A stretch of 64,000 nt of DNA from positions 1,240,001 to 1,304,000 of the forward strand of contig NW_026570229.1 in NCBI RefSeq assembly GCF_019649055.1, given 5' to 3'. How positions within the stretch are numbered: the first letter of the stretch is position 1; every line of letters begins with the position of its first letter. The DNA comes from Paramacrobiotus metropolitanus (Eukaryota > Tardigrada > Eutardigrada > Parachela > Macrobiotidae). A program made the translations under genes and the position numbers. This document shows, piece by piece, positions 1-10,044 of this stretch. Under the pieces are notes generated by a model. The model ran no database searches. It was not told the DNA's origin and saw only the letters and a program-made list of their open reading frames with translations.

Positions 1-477
1 AATGCGTGCTGTACCCGCTAATTGCCCTTAGTCCCTACTTGTGGTGCTCATATCTGCCGACAATGCTGGTAGAGGTTTTCCTGCCGGTACCCCTCCAACT
101 GCCCGGCTTGTTGCTGCTGCTGACCGGCATCTTGTTGTTGGCATGCCGTTTACTTGTGCAGGCGATCCGGAAGCCGCACTCCTGCCGCCACTGTATGCGA
201 GCAGAAAGCCAATACCTTCAGATAGATGAAACAGATTGAAAGGACGACCATTGAGTTACGCTGGCAGTATCCGTTGCATCGTCAGCAACGGTCGCGGGAA
301 CAGTTGTTCCCTTCTAAAACAGACGCCTCATCTGTGTAAACAAGTCCCGTTTTCAATCGAAGTTTTTGTTGTTCTGCTTTTTAACTGAAATACCGCAGTG
401 CTGCGATTATTGTTTGTTGCCTCGTGTAAGCAATACAGAGTACAGCGGGTTTGAGCGACCGCTTTCTTTTGTTTATT
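1..477. other. Unassigned left flank
   Basis: No gene is recognised. One plus-strand frame is open from the window edge to about 239 and encodes a leucine-rich, possibly membrane-spanning stretch, but it has no ATG and a second frame over the same bases is equally open. It could be the end of an exon that starts outside the window. From about 240 to 474 I see nothing. Confidence 0.3.
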
Positions 478-545
478 AGATTGTAGTCGCACGCAAAAAA
501 GAGCCTACGATAGACGGTACGATATACGGTAGGCTCTTGCACGTC
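478..545 (+). repeat. Left terminal inverted repeat of Harbinger
   Basis: It begins AGATTGTAGTCGC, then after a short unmatched stretch carries CTACGATAGACGGTA and a CGATATACGGT block, which pair with the right end. Inside it, GAGCCTAC at about 509 and GTAGGCTC at about 531 make a local hairpin. Confidence 0.8.
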
Positions 546-838
546 ATAACGGCGTACCCTTATCGGACCGTTTGACGATAAGTAAGACGGTAAGTGGTGA
601 TCCTATCGTATCGTTTCTGTGGGCGTAACGTCTGAACCTGCGAAACTGCAGCCGCCTTCGGCGATATGTACGTGAATGTGCGTTCTGCTCGATCCAACGA
701 AATCAAGAATTCTAATTGGTTGTTTATAGATTCCCATACTTTGCTGTGTAATGTGAACAAAGCATTTTCTGAATTTTTGTGGAAGTTCTCTACTTCGTTG
801 AAGTTCCTGATAATAGTGTTTTATGTTTTTTTCGTTGT

Positions 839-2147
839 ATGTTCAAGAAATCTGCTGAACTAGCGGCCTTCGAAAATATATTTTCGGTAATTAATTGTGT
901 CTGTGGAGCCTTCGCGATGGATGCTGTTACGGGTGAATCAGCTGCAGAGATCCCCAATGTGCGACCTGTGAAATGTCGATTTAACGCAACATCCGATTTG
1001 GCACTTCTGGATTTGATTAAACACTACAATCCCTACGTTTCCGACAACAAAACTGCTGCATGGAAAGATGTTGTGCGTGCGCTTAATGAAACGAAGGTAA
1101 TTTTAGCCTTGATTGCCATGACGTGCAAGCGTTCATCTGTGTATCACTGCGTAAAGCTACGTTTACAACATTGCAGATTTTCGTGAAGCCTGTTACTGAC
1201 AGAGGCGTGAAGGAGCGCTTTGCGAACCTGGTAGCCTGGTTTAAGGCACAAGACTTACGCAACAAAAGCCGTAGCGGAACAGAAGAACAGTACGGAAAAA
1301 TGGAAGCTCTTCTCACAGAGTTGTGCGAGCTCATCAAAGGATGTGAAGAAGCAGAAGCGGAGAAAAAGCGCGCAGCCACGGAAGCTCAGAAAGAACGCCA
1401 GGAGATATCGAAGGTTATGAAAGCTGCAGGTGAACACGGTCGCAACATTCCCACGGACGAAGAAGATCACCTCCAACTAGCTACTGGTAAACTGCAATAA
1501 CTTCAGTATTTAAAAATATTAATCTTGCGTACATTAAAGATTTTAAGTGCGGATATTTTTTGCCATTTTATGATTTTTATCTTATTCATTTCCAAATAAA
1601 TTATTTTTTTTAATTATCGGCAGATTTATTCTCCATATCATTATAACCACTCGCAATTGTTTTGCTTGCTGTATTTTATTTACCTTGATCATCAGGTGCA
1701 GCGACTTCGTCGGCAACATTGAATAAAGACGACTGGATGAAAGAAACAGGTGGCGATGAGCGAGACTGGGAAGACGAGGTGAAATCCCGCGAAAATTCAC
1801 AAATTAGTTTTTCGAAAAAGCGGAAAATGTCGCCACGCAAGTTCCGGCTGGGTAAATCTCCCAAGAAAGCGGAGGATAAAAAGCTTCGAACCTCCCGCTC
1901 GAACGCTGCTCGTTCGCAACACGCCGAATCTGACGACAAATGGCTGGATTATTTTAAGAATTCTGACGCAGAACGACTAGAATTTGAAAAGAAAAGGGCT
2001 GCTGACGAACTCGCGATCAAAACAAAAACTGCGGAAGATGCCAAAGAGATTCGCCTTAAAGAACTGGAAGTGGAAAAACTGCGTCTTCAAGTAGAACTTA
2101 AAAAACTGGAGAACGATAAATTGTCGGACAAAAATTTTGGGCTATAA
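839..2147 (+). CDS. Harbinger-associated Myb/SANT-like DNA-binding protein, three exons
   Basis: Predicted exons are 839-1096, 1177-1486 and 1696-2147 (339 aa). Introns are GTAATT...GCAG (80 bp) and GTAAAC...TCAG (209 bp), and both junctions keep the frame. The N-terminal half has a trihelix/MADF-type motif with the signature LLDLIKHYNPYV...AWKDVVRALN running over the first intron into ERFANLVAWFKAQ. A long charged region follows, and the last 60 residues form a Lys/Glu/Leu-rich coiled coil. In Harbinger elements the second protein recruits the transposase to the nucleus and element ends, the likely role here. A downstream ATG at 917 is an alternative start giving 313 aa; both precede the domain. 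The family call rests on layout plus the tryptophan/leucine pattern, not on a search. Confidence 0.7.
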
Positions 2148-2195
2148 ATACTTTTTCAAATGCGAAACAATAACAAAATTAAAAATACTCTTACT

Positions 2196-3384
2196 TTATT
2201 CTCGCAAATATTCTTCTAAAATGGGTGGCTCTAAATCAAAGTACTGACTCGCTTGATTCGGATACAAACAATTTCGGCAGTTAACCAGCAATACGGCTAC
2301 TCGAAAAATCTTATTAACCGGCTTCTCAAAAATTTTCATTTGTTTCCTGTAATCAACAAAGGCAAATTCTTTTACAACTTCTTTAAATCCCCACTCCACC
2401 GACTCTCTCACTCTGGACATCGCTTCATTTAGTTCGTTTTTCAGTGGGTTATTAGATGCTTCCGTTTGAGAGAATGGCTTGATTAGTAAATCCTTACGCC
2501 CATAACCCGAATCGCCGTAGAGATAGTATTTCTGGTTAAAATTTGCCTGTTTCTCGCGAAAATGCTGCAAGAGATTACTTTCAGCAAACATTTTGCTGTC
2601 GTGCATCGAACCTTCCTTTCCTCCAAATAAATTTCCGATCATACCTATATTAAAGCGAACGAATGTTTAAAAGATCCGCGGTAGTGTTTGTGTGCTACTG
2701 ATATGCAAATGTAAAATGTATTTCAACAAAAATGTGAAGTATTTACTTACCGTTTGGAAAAAGAACAGACTGCCATTTCGTACAATGAAATCTCTTATGG
2801 CCGCTGTACATAATTCTCTGGTGTCTTTTCGGCCGGCATATCTCTCTTGCTGTTCCGTCAATGAATCCAATGACTCCTGGATAAACTCCGCCTTTACTTG
2901 TGATAGCACGAGAGAACTCATCGAAATCACCCTGAGTAAGCCAAGGCTGGTCAAGATCAGATAAGAGCCATGACCAGCACGAGTCAACTATTTTCAAAGT
3001 GTGATAAAAAATTCGGTTCAACGATCCACTAGATCGTCCAAAAATCCCCCGAAGATCACACCACCGATTAGGATACGACATCCTCCGTAACAGAACACAC
3101 AGCGCTTCGATTCCACTGCATTTATCTCGGTACGAAGTTCGAACGACATCGGGAATACGTAAAGCAATTCGCAGGCGGTCTATGTCGTCTTTTCTCGTTC
3201 GAAACATCCGCCAACAGTCCACGTCCGAAAATCGGTCGAGATCAAATGGCTCTTCGACCCAATTCTCTTGTTTCTCACGAAAATAGGCATCATCCTGTCT
3301 GTTTTTTAGGAGTCTTAACGCCGCAAACTGTTTTCTATCTATTCTTCCTGTCCTCAGTAAGTTAGCAATAATAAAAAATCGCAT
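2196..3384 (-). CDS. PIF/Harbinger DDE transposase, two exons
   Basis: Exon 1 is 3384-2751 and exon 2 is 2644-2196, joined across a 106-bp intron (donor GTAAGT, acceptor ATATAG) that splits a glycine codon; the product is 360 aa. The DDE residues are visible: first Asp in GFIDGT (exon 1), second Asp in YLYGDSGY and the Glu in SVEWGFKEV (exon 2). The segment SVLFPNG-MIGNLFGGKEG-SMHDS around the junction is the usual Harbinger block between the first two acids and supports the splice. The N-terminal third is helical, consistent with the family's helix-turn-helix region. The enzyme would cut and join the element's own ends. No stops or frameshifts, so it may be functional. Confidence 0.9.
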
Positions 3385-3547
3385 TTTAACCTGAGAAGAT
3401 TTGCATGCGTTTGAGCTGAAAAGCGTGTTGCAAAATCATTTAAAAACTGAGATGGAAAAAAATAAAAACATCTTGAAAGGTGATCGTATACCGTACGACC
3501 GCAGACGCCTGCGACAACACAAAGCACTTGCCGGTGCACTTCTGATG

Positions 3548-3607
3548 CGGTCGGCACTCACCGTACATCGTTTACCGTCTATCGTAGCCTTATGGCGACT
3601 ACAATCT
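3548..3607 (-). repeat. Right terminal inverted repeat of Harbinger
   Basis: The reverse complement of this end reads AGATTGTAGTCGC, a short spacer, then CTACGATAGACGGTA and CGATGTACGGT, matching the left end with a few mismatches and a length difference of about 4 bp in the spacer. Confidence 0.8.
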
Positions 3608-3819
3608 ATTTATTTTCGTTTTGATTGCGGCTCGATCGTCCGTATAAAGAATTCTATGGAGACCGAAAATAACTTAACCAGTTGAACTATCATTCTGGTT
3701 TAAATTAATCCTCTTTCCGAGATTAGTATTTCGGTTCTAGCACTGTGCCAAATTATACGCGACTGCCGTGTTTGTTTAAAACTGTGTTGCATTTCGAAAG
3801 TTGGATTGCAATATTATTC

Positions 3820-4206
3820 TGTCAGATCAGACACAGAAGCAGGAAGAAATGGGGCAAATACAGCCTTTATTGTGATAACAATAAAGCAACAACACAAAAA
3901 CCAACAGAAAACCCAATGCGGGAAAAGCTGGAAAAAGTGCCTGCAGTGCGCTGGTGAGGAATCGTGATTAATGATTCCGCGTGCTGCGGGTATGCAACAG
4001 CTGATGCTGCAAAGCATGGAATCGCCCGTAGGCGCAGGGCTCCACCCCCAAGAGTGCAGAGAAATGCGCTGATTGGTCAGCGTAGACAAAGTGTACGCTG
4101 AGTAAGCAGCGTAATAGCGCGGCACGAATGGAGTAGCCATGTGCGGGCGGGCGACAGAGCAAAGCCACAAGAGGTGTCTACCGCCTCGAGTGAGCGGTCT
4201 CTGACA
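3820..4206 (-). repeat. 3' LTR of the giant element (left copy)
   Basis: It starts TGTCAGA and ends TCTGACA on the plus strand. Positions ~3895-4206 are almost identical to the right LTR (one substitution noticed, near 4091), while the outer ~75 bases (3820-3895) differ at many places. On the minus strand an AATAAA polyadenylation signal lies at 3872-3867, close to the end of the LTR, so R-U5 is short. Confidence 0.92.
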
Positions 4207-6357
4207 TGCCTCTGGGCGGGAGTGGGAGCTCCTGCGAGCACCTTCCGACTCTGCCCCTGGCCGACCCGGTAGGGTGCCAGGATCCGATACCCGGTAGGGC
4301 CGGATGCCACTTTGTCTCTAAACCCGGTAGGGTCGCTTCCTCCAGACCCGCGGTGCAGTGCACCGAACGGCCGAAATCTGGAGTGCACTCTGGTTGCTGG
4401 GGGTTCCAGTGGGGTTTGAAGGCTTGGTTGGTCGAACAAGTAAAAAGAATAAAGTTTATAAGGCTCATATGTTAAACATCGAAATAAAAAAGATCACAAT
4501 TCCGGTGAGAATTAAAGAAAGTAAGATCATAGTTAGAGATCCCAAAGCCAATTCCTTTGGTTAAATGGCTAAATAAAAACATCATCTTTGGTTAATAAAG
4601 TCTAGAAAAACCAGGTTTGGTTAAAAACTAGACGAAACAAAAGGCTTATTCCGACTAGGTATACCACAGGGCCGCTTTTGTCCACAGGGGTCCTAGTCAA
4701 CGGTCCGCTTTATCCGGTAGGATATGTCTGGTCCTGTGAATCCGGGGCGACGGTTCCCAGAGATGTCCACAAGGGTCCAGTGAAGTAATTCCAGCGGAGT
4801 TGTATGAGGAAGGCACAGTTGCATGCGCAAGGACAAGTTGTCCCCTTCCTGATTGTGGTGGACCAAGCCCGGTTGGGCGGTCCATGGTGGGCCAGAGTGA
4901 TGTCTCTGGACAGGAGAGGTGCTCCTGTAGTGAAATGGACCAAACCCGTTAGGGTGGTCATAAAGGCTTTTAAATGATGCCTCTGAGCGGGAGGGGTGCT
5001 CCTGCTATCCAAAATGGTATGCTTGGACCAATTCCGTTTGGATGGCCCATATGGGTCTCTAACTTGGACCGGTTTTGGCCTTGCATGCCGGTTTGGTCAT
5101 GCACCTAGGTCCAAAAATCTTCTAAGTCCAGGAGGGCCATAATGGAAAAATTTCTAAGTCCGAGGACCAAGTGGTGTAATGGACCAAACCCGTTGGGGCG
5201 GTCCAAACTTGGTCTCTGACATGCTCTGGACCGGGATACAGGGTTCCGGAATGGTATGGCCTTGCTTCCAGCCTTTGGAGGGGTATGGGTCCTGTATAAC
5301 CGGTTTTGGCTCTCCGATGTGGACTTAGTCGTTTTTTGATGCGCCACGTCATTGGACGGGCCAAAAAACTTAGTCGATTTTCCAGTGGCCGCGTCGTTGG
5401 ACGGGCCAAAAGACTTAGAAAATTTTCGGTGGGCCACGTCATTGGACGGGCCAAAAGACTTAGTCGATTTTTCGACGGTCCAAGGTGTATGGCGGGCCAA
5501 AAGGACTTAGTCGTTTTTTCGACGGTCCAAGGTTGATGGCGGGCCAAAGTTGGTCCGTCTCACTGGCCGTGGGCCATGAGTTGGCTACCATGTCCGATGA
5601 GTCAGGTAGGTTTCGCTGAGACCGTGGCCATAACAAAATTAAGTGGCGTCTGACGAAAACATCAGGTTGGCCGGGCCAAACTCCAAAAAATTAAGTTGTG
5701 GACGCCGGTAGGCGTTTTCCACAAAGGAGTCGGTCTGCTGACTAGAAGCATCCTCGTTTGGCCTCGGGGCGGTGCATCTTTTAGATGGGCCTCTGGGCGG
5801 TCCGTGGTGAGGATGATGGACATGGCATGCAAAATGGGTATACCACAACTTCTATGTGGCTCCCGAACTCACTTGTCCCAGTCGCCTGGTGTGGCAACTA
5901 GACTCGTGAGCCAACTATGGTCGGTTAGACGCATAGTGGGCCTGGTCCAATTTCTATGGGCCAGGACTTGGCCTTGGCTTGTCGCAACTTGTATGCGGGC
6001 CAGGCTGATCCACGGCTTGTCGCAACTTATTTGCGGGCCGTCGCCACCTTCTGGGCGCTGGATCCTTTCCATGCCGGTGAACTTAGGCGTTGTGCCAAGT
6101 TCGGTCCGGTGGACTCCGTCGGATGGTCTGGGATGGCCGAGCCAAATTCATGGTCCCAGCCGCTAAGCCAGAGCCTATCCGGGGAATCCGGTTAAGATCC
6201 AGGGATTTAGGTCCGGTGAGGTAGACGGTACATGGCCGTAAGCCACGTTTGTTGGGCGAGGGTAACAACCGTTAGATTGCACCCATCATGGTGTTCAAGT
6301 CCGGTCCAGCTGATGTTGGTCCCTGTTTAGGGCCAACATGCAGGAATGGCCGTTGGC
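4207..6357 (-). other. 3' non-coding region of the giant element
   Basis: 2.15 kb between the last ORF and the 3' LTR. Short open frames exist but none has coding character. It is rich in degenerate repeats: TGCCTCTG..GGGAG..GCTCCTG-like units at 4205, 4895 and 4977; units with ACCAAACCCGTTAGGGTGG-like cores at 4859, 4938 and 5181; and a 45-47-bp tandem array at 5340-5545. A near copy of the LTR/primer junction (GCTACCATGTCCGAT) lies at 5584. The polypurine tract expected beside 4207 is not convincing (AGAGG only). Confidence 0.7.
5340..5545. repeat. Tandem array, unit 45-47 bp, about five copies
   Basis: The core CGGGCCAAA recurs at 5357, 5402, 5447, 5493 and 5540, each followed by ACTTAG-like sequence and a T-rich run. 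The copies are imperfect. It lies in the 3' non-coding region of the giant retroelement. Confidence 0.85.
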
Positions 6358-8307
6358 CTATCCCTGCCCTCCTTGTCCGGCTTGGTCGCCATCACCCAAT
6401 CCGGGATTGAGTGGGTCGATGACGCTTTCTTCCATGTCCGCCAACTCCTGTTCGGTCTGGTTTACTTGTTGTTGGCTGGAGGTGCTGGTCGGCTGAGCTT
6501 CTTGGCCAGGTTGTGTGGCCTGGGTTTGGACGTGTGCAGACGATCCTGTTGAGGATCGTTGGGTACGGAACTTCGTTGGAAGTTTCCTGGTCGCCGTTCG
6601 GTTAACGAACGCTTCCGCACCGTCATCGAAGTCCGATGGCTGTTTATAGCGGTAATCTTTAGAGCGGTTCCTGTAAATGTTCAGGGCGCTTTGAATTTTG
6701 ACTCCCGCTTCAATCTCGTGGATCTGGTTTCCCAGGAGAGCCACTTGGGTCAACAGCCGAGGGACGATTTTCCCTTGCCGGTAGGCAACTTCCAGTTCCC
6801 AATGGCAGTGTAGATGACCAAGTCTGGAGGCAAAGATGCGTATCATCGTGCCGTTATAGGAGTATTTTTGCGTTTCTGGGTCATCCTTGTGATCGGCTGG
6901 CTTGCATGGGATTTCTATGGCCGCTCTGCAAGCTGCAATGATAAAACTGGCGTTCGCGTCCGGTAGGACAAACTGGGCCAGATATTTGACGACGTCAAGT
7001 TGGTCGTCCTTAATGTGCAATTGGCACAAGTCATTCCAGTCCGGTCTGGTGATGGGCTGTCCAAGTAAATTCACGTCCGTGATGCTCGATAGAGCATTGT
7101 CACGGACCATTGGGTAGCCCTCGCGGTTTTGTATGTGCTCGGCCATGCTGAAATCACGAGGCCAATCTTTCCGCTGCATCTCCATTTCAAGTCCGGACCG
7201 GGTGACGAAGGTTTGCAGATTTTGGACCATGGCGTCAACTTGGGCCCATCTGTCCCTGGGGTATGGGATGGCCCTCATAATGTAATCCGTCACCTCCCGG
7301 TGGGGAAGTGGTCGGATATTGATGCCTTGGTCCTCCGCATGCTTATATGGATCGAAGCCCGTGGCACTGATGCTCGCGTCTTGTCGGGCCGGTGGGTCCG
7401 ACGACGGCGGTGCAGGCTCCGTTTCCATCGGTATCTGGATGCTGATATTGTGGGCCACCGAGCTGACACTTCGTTCTGGTCGCTTGGTGGACTGCGCGAC
7501 AACCAGGCTGGACTCCGTCTCGTTTCGCTTCCCGGGTGATGTGCGCGGTTGGCGCTCCTCGGGCTGGCTACGGCGGCCAGTTTGGTCCTGGTTGCGGCTG
7601 TGGATCTGATGACGTAAGTCATCTGGGTTCCGCGGTAGCGGTGCCAGTGGCGTGCGCTGTTCCGTACGCGCTGGCTGATACTGGCCTTTCAAGGCGTCCA
7701 ACAGTCCTCCTTCCATCAGCTGTTTGGCCACCTGGTCAACCATAGCTTTGTTGATGTTTTCCAGGATCTGGTTATATGTCGTCGGTGTGGCCATCTCATA
7801 TCCGTAGGATTGAGAGCCTGACGATGGCTGCTGCTGGTGTCCATATGTTTTCGGGGCGGCCGTTGGGCCGCGCCCTGAGGACTGGTCAGAACCCGTGTTA
7901 CGGGCTCGACGTTCCCGGTCTCGTTCCTCTTTCCGTTCTCGAGCCGATTGGCTGAGTGGAGGAATCTGAGTTCCGGTACTGCTCCAACCAGGTTGTCGGG
8001 CGCCACTGCGTTGCATGTAGAGATCGTAGATCTCTATCTGCTCATAGTCCCTCAGTAGGGGAAACAGGTGGCTTCCATCGCGGCTGGTCATATGGCAGTA
8101 TGCATCAAAATTGCCTCTCACCACCTCCAGGTAGAAGCAGTAGGCTCGTTCGCTCTCGTCGCGGAAGCCCGGCCGCAGGTGGTATGCGCAGGGGAACAAC
8201 TCCCGTGAGGAATTGTCCCGGCGGTGAGGATGTGTCATGCTATCGCCGCTGTTGCGTCTGCAGTCCGAGCATCGCGGTTCGTATTTCTGCTGCGGTGTAA
8301 GTCCCAT
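6358..8307 (-). CDS. Accessory ORF: 649-codon protein of unknown family
   Basis: A clean ORF with a true ATG, the longest uninterrupted accessory frame with one. Residues 1-110 form a compact Cys/Tyr-rich domain (CSDCRRNSGDS; RAYCFYLEVVRGNFDAYCHM; YEQIEIYDLYMQ). Next comes a Gln/Arg/Ser-rich linker with a short helix (YNQILENINKAMVDQVAKQL). A second folded region covers ~330-560 (VTDYIMRAIPYPRDRWAQVD; DQLDVVKYLAQFVLPDANAS; LLTQVALLGNQIHEIEAGV). The tail is Gln/Thr/Gly-rich. It has no signal peptide, membrane span, RT, integrase or envelope hallmark. As the 3'-most ORF, expressed after a spacer, it sits where env or other late genes sit in retroviruses, but nothing in it looks like env. Confidence 0.7.
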   Translation of the reverse strand: MGLTPQQKYEPRCSDCRRNSGDSMTHPHRRDNSSRELFPCAYHLRPGFRDESERAYCFYLEVVRGNFDAYCHMTSRDGSHLFPLLRDYEQIEIYDLYMQRSGARQPGWSSTGTQIPPLSQSARERKEERDRERRARNTGSDQSSGRGPTAAPKTYGHQQQPSSGSQSYGYEMATPTTYNQILENINKAMVDQVAKQLMEGGLLDALKGQYQPARTEQRTPLAPLPRNPDDLRHQIHSRNQDQTGRRSQPEERQPRTSPGKRNETESSLVVAQSTKRPERSVSSVAHNISIQIPMETEPAPPSSDPPARQDASISATGFDPYKHAEDQGINIRPLPHREVTDYIMRAIPYPRDRWAQVDAMVQNLQTFVTRSGLEMEMQRKDWPRDFSMAEHIQNREGYPMVRDNALSSITDVNLLGQPITRPDWNDLCQLHIKDDQLDVVKYLAQFVLPDANASFIIAACRAAIEIPCKPADHKDDPETQKYSYNGTMIRIFASRLGHLHCHWELEVAYRQGKIVPRLLTQVALLGNQIHEIEAGVKIQSALNIYRNRSKDYRYKQPSDFDDGAEAFVNRTATRKLPTKFRTQRSSTGSSAHVQTQATQPGQEAQPTSTSSQQQVNQTEQELADMEESVIDPLNPGLGDGDQAGQGGQG

Positions 8308-8410
8308 TCTCTGTGGTAACAGAAATGAAACTTGCAGAATGAGGTTAAGTCCGCTTTCTATGACGGGTCCCTATAATAATTACGCCCTATGGTTTACGTC
8401 CCTAGATTTG
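8308..8410 (-). other. Spacer before the last accessory ORF
   Basis: 103 bp without coding. On the minus strand, TTTCATTTCTGTTACCACAG lies just upstream of the ATG at 8307. A pyrimidine-rich run ending in CAG is a good 3' splice site, so the last ORF may be translated from a spliced subgenomic RNA. Confidence 0.5.
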
Positions 8411-8968
8411 TTAACTGATGGTGAGTACGCCGCTTCTTCTTGGACTTGGTTGAGGCCAAGAGTCGGATTCGGTGGGACGAGGGCCGTAACGATCCGGTGG
8501 GACGTTATGTTGTCTGTACCGCTGCTGGGCCTCAGGCTCGTCAACAGTTTGCTCGAGCCATCCTTCGTTTAACATCTTCCTTACGACGTATCTGACGTCC
8601 TCGCAGATAGGGTACAACCCGCTAGGGCGGCCCTGGTTCGGCACATATGCTATCCCATCGATGAGTTGTGGATGGTGCGAGATGACGTTCAGATCGTATC
8701 GGCCCAGGAGCTGGTTGGCTATTTCGCCTCGTGTGAGGCCTAATGGGTGCTGAGTGGTGGTCAGCACTGTGAGGACGGCGTTACGCCATTCCCAGTAGCC
8801 TTGAGGAGCCTTATCCACTTTTTCCGGTGGGAATGTGTAGAAAATCTGCGTGTTAGGCAGATGGGTCCGTAGTATAGCTCCTTCATTGTAGGCCATCTGT
8901 ATGTACTTCATCACTTTGGACTTGGACAGCGGTGGGCCATTCCATTTCTTGATGAGTTGGAAGGCCAA
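8411..8968 (-). CDS. Accessory region continuation: winged-helix-like domain
   Basis: 185 codons from a TTG. Unlike most of the accessory module it is ordered. Two similar helix-turn-helix-like blocks can be seen: KVMKYIQMAYNEGAILRTHL with a following beta-like FYTFPPEK, and LTRGEIANQLLGRYDLN...VRYVVRKMLNEGWLEQ. This recalls tandem winged helices, which usually bind DNA or protein, but the assignment is by eye only. The tail is Pro/Arg/Ser-rich. It ends the second cistron at 8411; a 103-bp spacer then separates it from the third true ATG at 8307. Confidence 0.5.
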   Translation of the reverse strand: MAFQLIKKWNGPPLSKSKVMKYIQMAYNEGAILRTHLPNTQIFYTFPPEKVDKAPQGYWEWRNAVLTVLTTTQHPLGLTRGEIANQLLGRYDLNVISHHPQLIDGIAYVPNQGRPSGLYPICEDVRYVVRKMLNEGWLEQTVDEPEAQQRYRQHNVPPDRYGPRPTESDSWPQPSPRRSGVLTIS

Positions 8969-10040
8969 GCCCCTGTAGCAAGGGTTGTACCCGTTTGGGA
9001 CAACGCCTTTAGGGCCGCCTTAATGTATGCCCATCGCTTGTCAGAATTGGAGATCCTTGGCTTTTTAGAAGGGTCTCCGCCAGGCCATTTCCTGGCCACC
9101 TTTGGTGTTGGTGGCGAGACGTAATCAATCCGCGGTATGGCCGGGCACGGGTCAGGTAAAGTCCATGGAATCTCGCCATCATCTGATTCTGGTGAGGTCG
9201 AGTCGCGCATCCTTTCCCGTTCGGGCGATGCAGCGTTTCCACTTGGCTCGGCGTTATCTACGCTGGCCGGACTTTCTTGGCTAGCGCCTTCCGCGCTGTC
9301 GTGTTCCTGGTTGGCACTTTCTGCGCCACCCTGGTCCTCCATGTCCTGATCACCGCTAGGTGGCTGGTTCTCATCACCGGGTGGTATTTCCATGTCATGG
9401 TCCGGTGGGAGGTCCATGGTAAGTTTACCAGGGCTTTGGTCATCATCGTCGTCAGAGTCGGACTTTTGGGACTCCATGGTTTGGTCCTGGTCCGGCTCTT
9501 CTTGTTCGTCATCCTCTGAGTCCTCCGGTTGTGAGTCCTCAGAGTCCGAGTCGCTTGGCTGCGGTGAGGATCTTTTTCCCTCTTTTCTTTGTGGCCGTGG
9601 CCTTTCGGCTCTTTGTGGATGTGACCGATAAGGCTGGCGAAGGAGGTCTGGACCGGCCAGCTGCGTTAGGCAGTGACACAGTGTCCCTGGGCACAGGCCG
9701 AATTCCGGCTGCGCGCATCTCGTCTTCCGCTTCTTGGCGTGCAGCCAGCTCTCGTCTTGTGACGGATGGTCGAGGAGGCTTTCTACCGGCAACTTCTTTG
9801 GACCAGGCAGTTTGGCCACTTGGGAGATCAAGTATGCCTCCTTGGCTCTGCCGGTCAACTTGTCTTCGGCGGTCCAGCCGCTTTCTTTCTGTCTGGATCC
9901 CATTTTGTGCCCACATCGTGTGACACATACAGAGACCGTTGGGTCTTCTGCGGGATGAACCCAGGAATAGTGAAGCGGATCGGCTCCGCCCGGTAGGCGT
10001 TAGTTGTTTCCAAAGTTCCATCCTTGACCAATGCTAACAA
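8911..10040 (-). CDS. Accessory region continuation, several overlapping frames
   Basis: Coding character moves through three frames: 10040-9855, 9903-8911 (330 codons, ATG at 9903) and, for ~9800-9560, the frame of a 160-codon ORF (10021-9539). The first part carries a compact segment (RFTIPGFIPQKTQRSLYVSH); the middle is Arg/Lys-rich; the longest part is a strikingly acidic run (SDSDSEDSQPEDSEDDEQEE) followed by Asp/Pro/Gln-rich sequence. Near 8960 coding passes to the next ORF. I cannot tell whether the frame changes are mutations, assembly indels or recoding. No family is recognised. Confidence 0.4.
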
Positions 10041-10044
10041 CTCG

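Larger units (their letters stand above)
478..3607. mobile_element. PIF/Harbinger DNA transposon, apparently complete
   Basis: A 3130-bp element with the two-gene layout typical of PIF/Harbinger: a Myb/SANT-like DNA-binding protein on the plus strand and a DDE transposase on the minus strand, convergent and about 50 bp apart. Both ends start with the inverted sequence AGATTGTAGTCGC and continue with a second inverted block containing CTACGATAGACGGTA. The 3-bp direct repeat ATT flanks it (475-477 and 3608-3610); Harbinger elements make 3-bp duplications, usually TTA/TAA. Both genes can be spliced to open frames without stops, so the copy may be young or active. Confidence 0.85.

Noticed and set aside
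4207-4235. Polypurine tract next to the 3' LTR
   Set aside because: On the minus strand only AGAGG is purine-only before the LTR; the rest is interrupted by pyrimidines.
5306-5536. Plus-strand 76-codon ORF with repeated GRAKRL phrases
   Set aside because: It is the translation of a 45-47-bp tandem repeat in non-coding DNA; the pattern comes from the DNA repeat.
6358-8307. Envelope gene in the 3'-most ORF
   Set aside because: It has no signal peptide, no hydrophobic fusion or membrane segment and no cysteine pattern of a surface glycoprotein.
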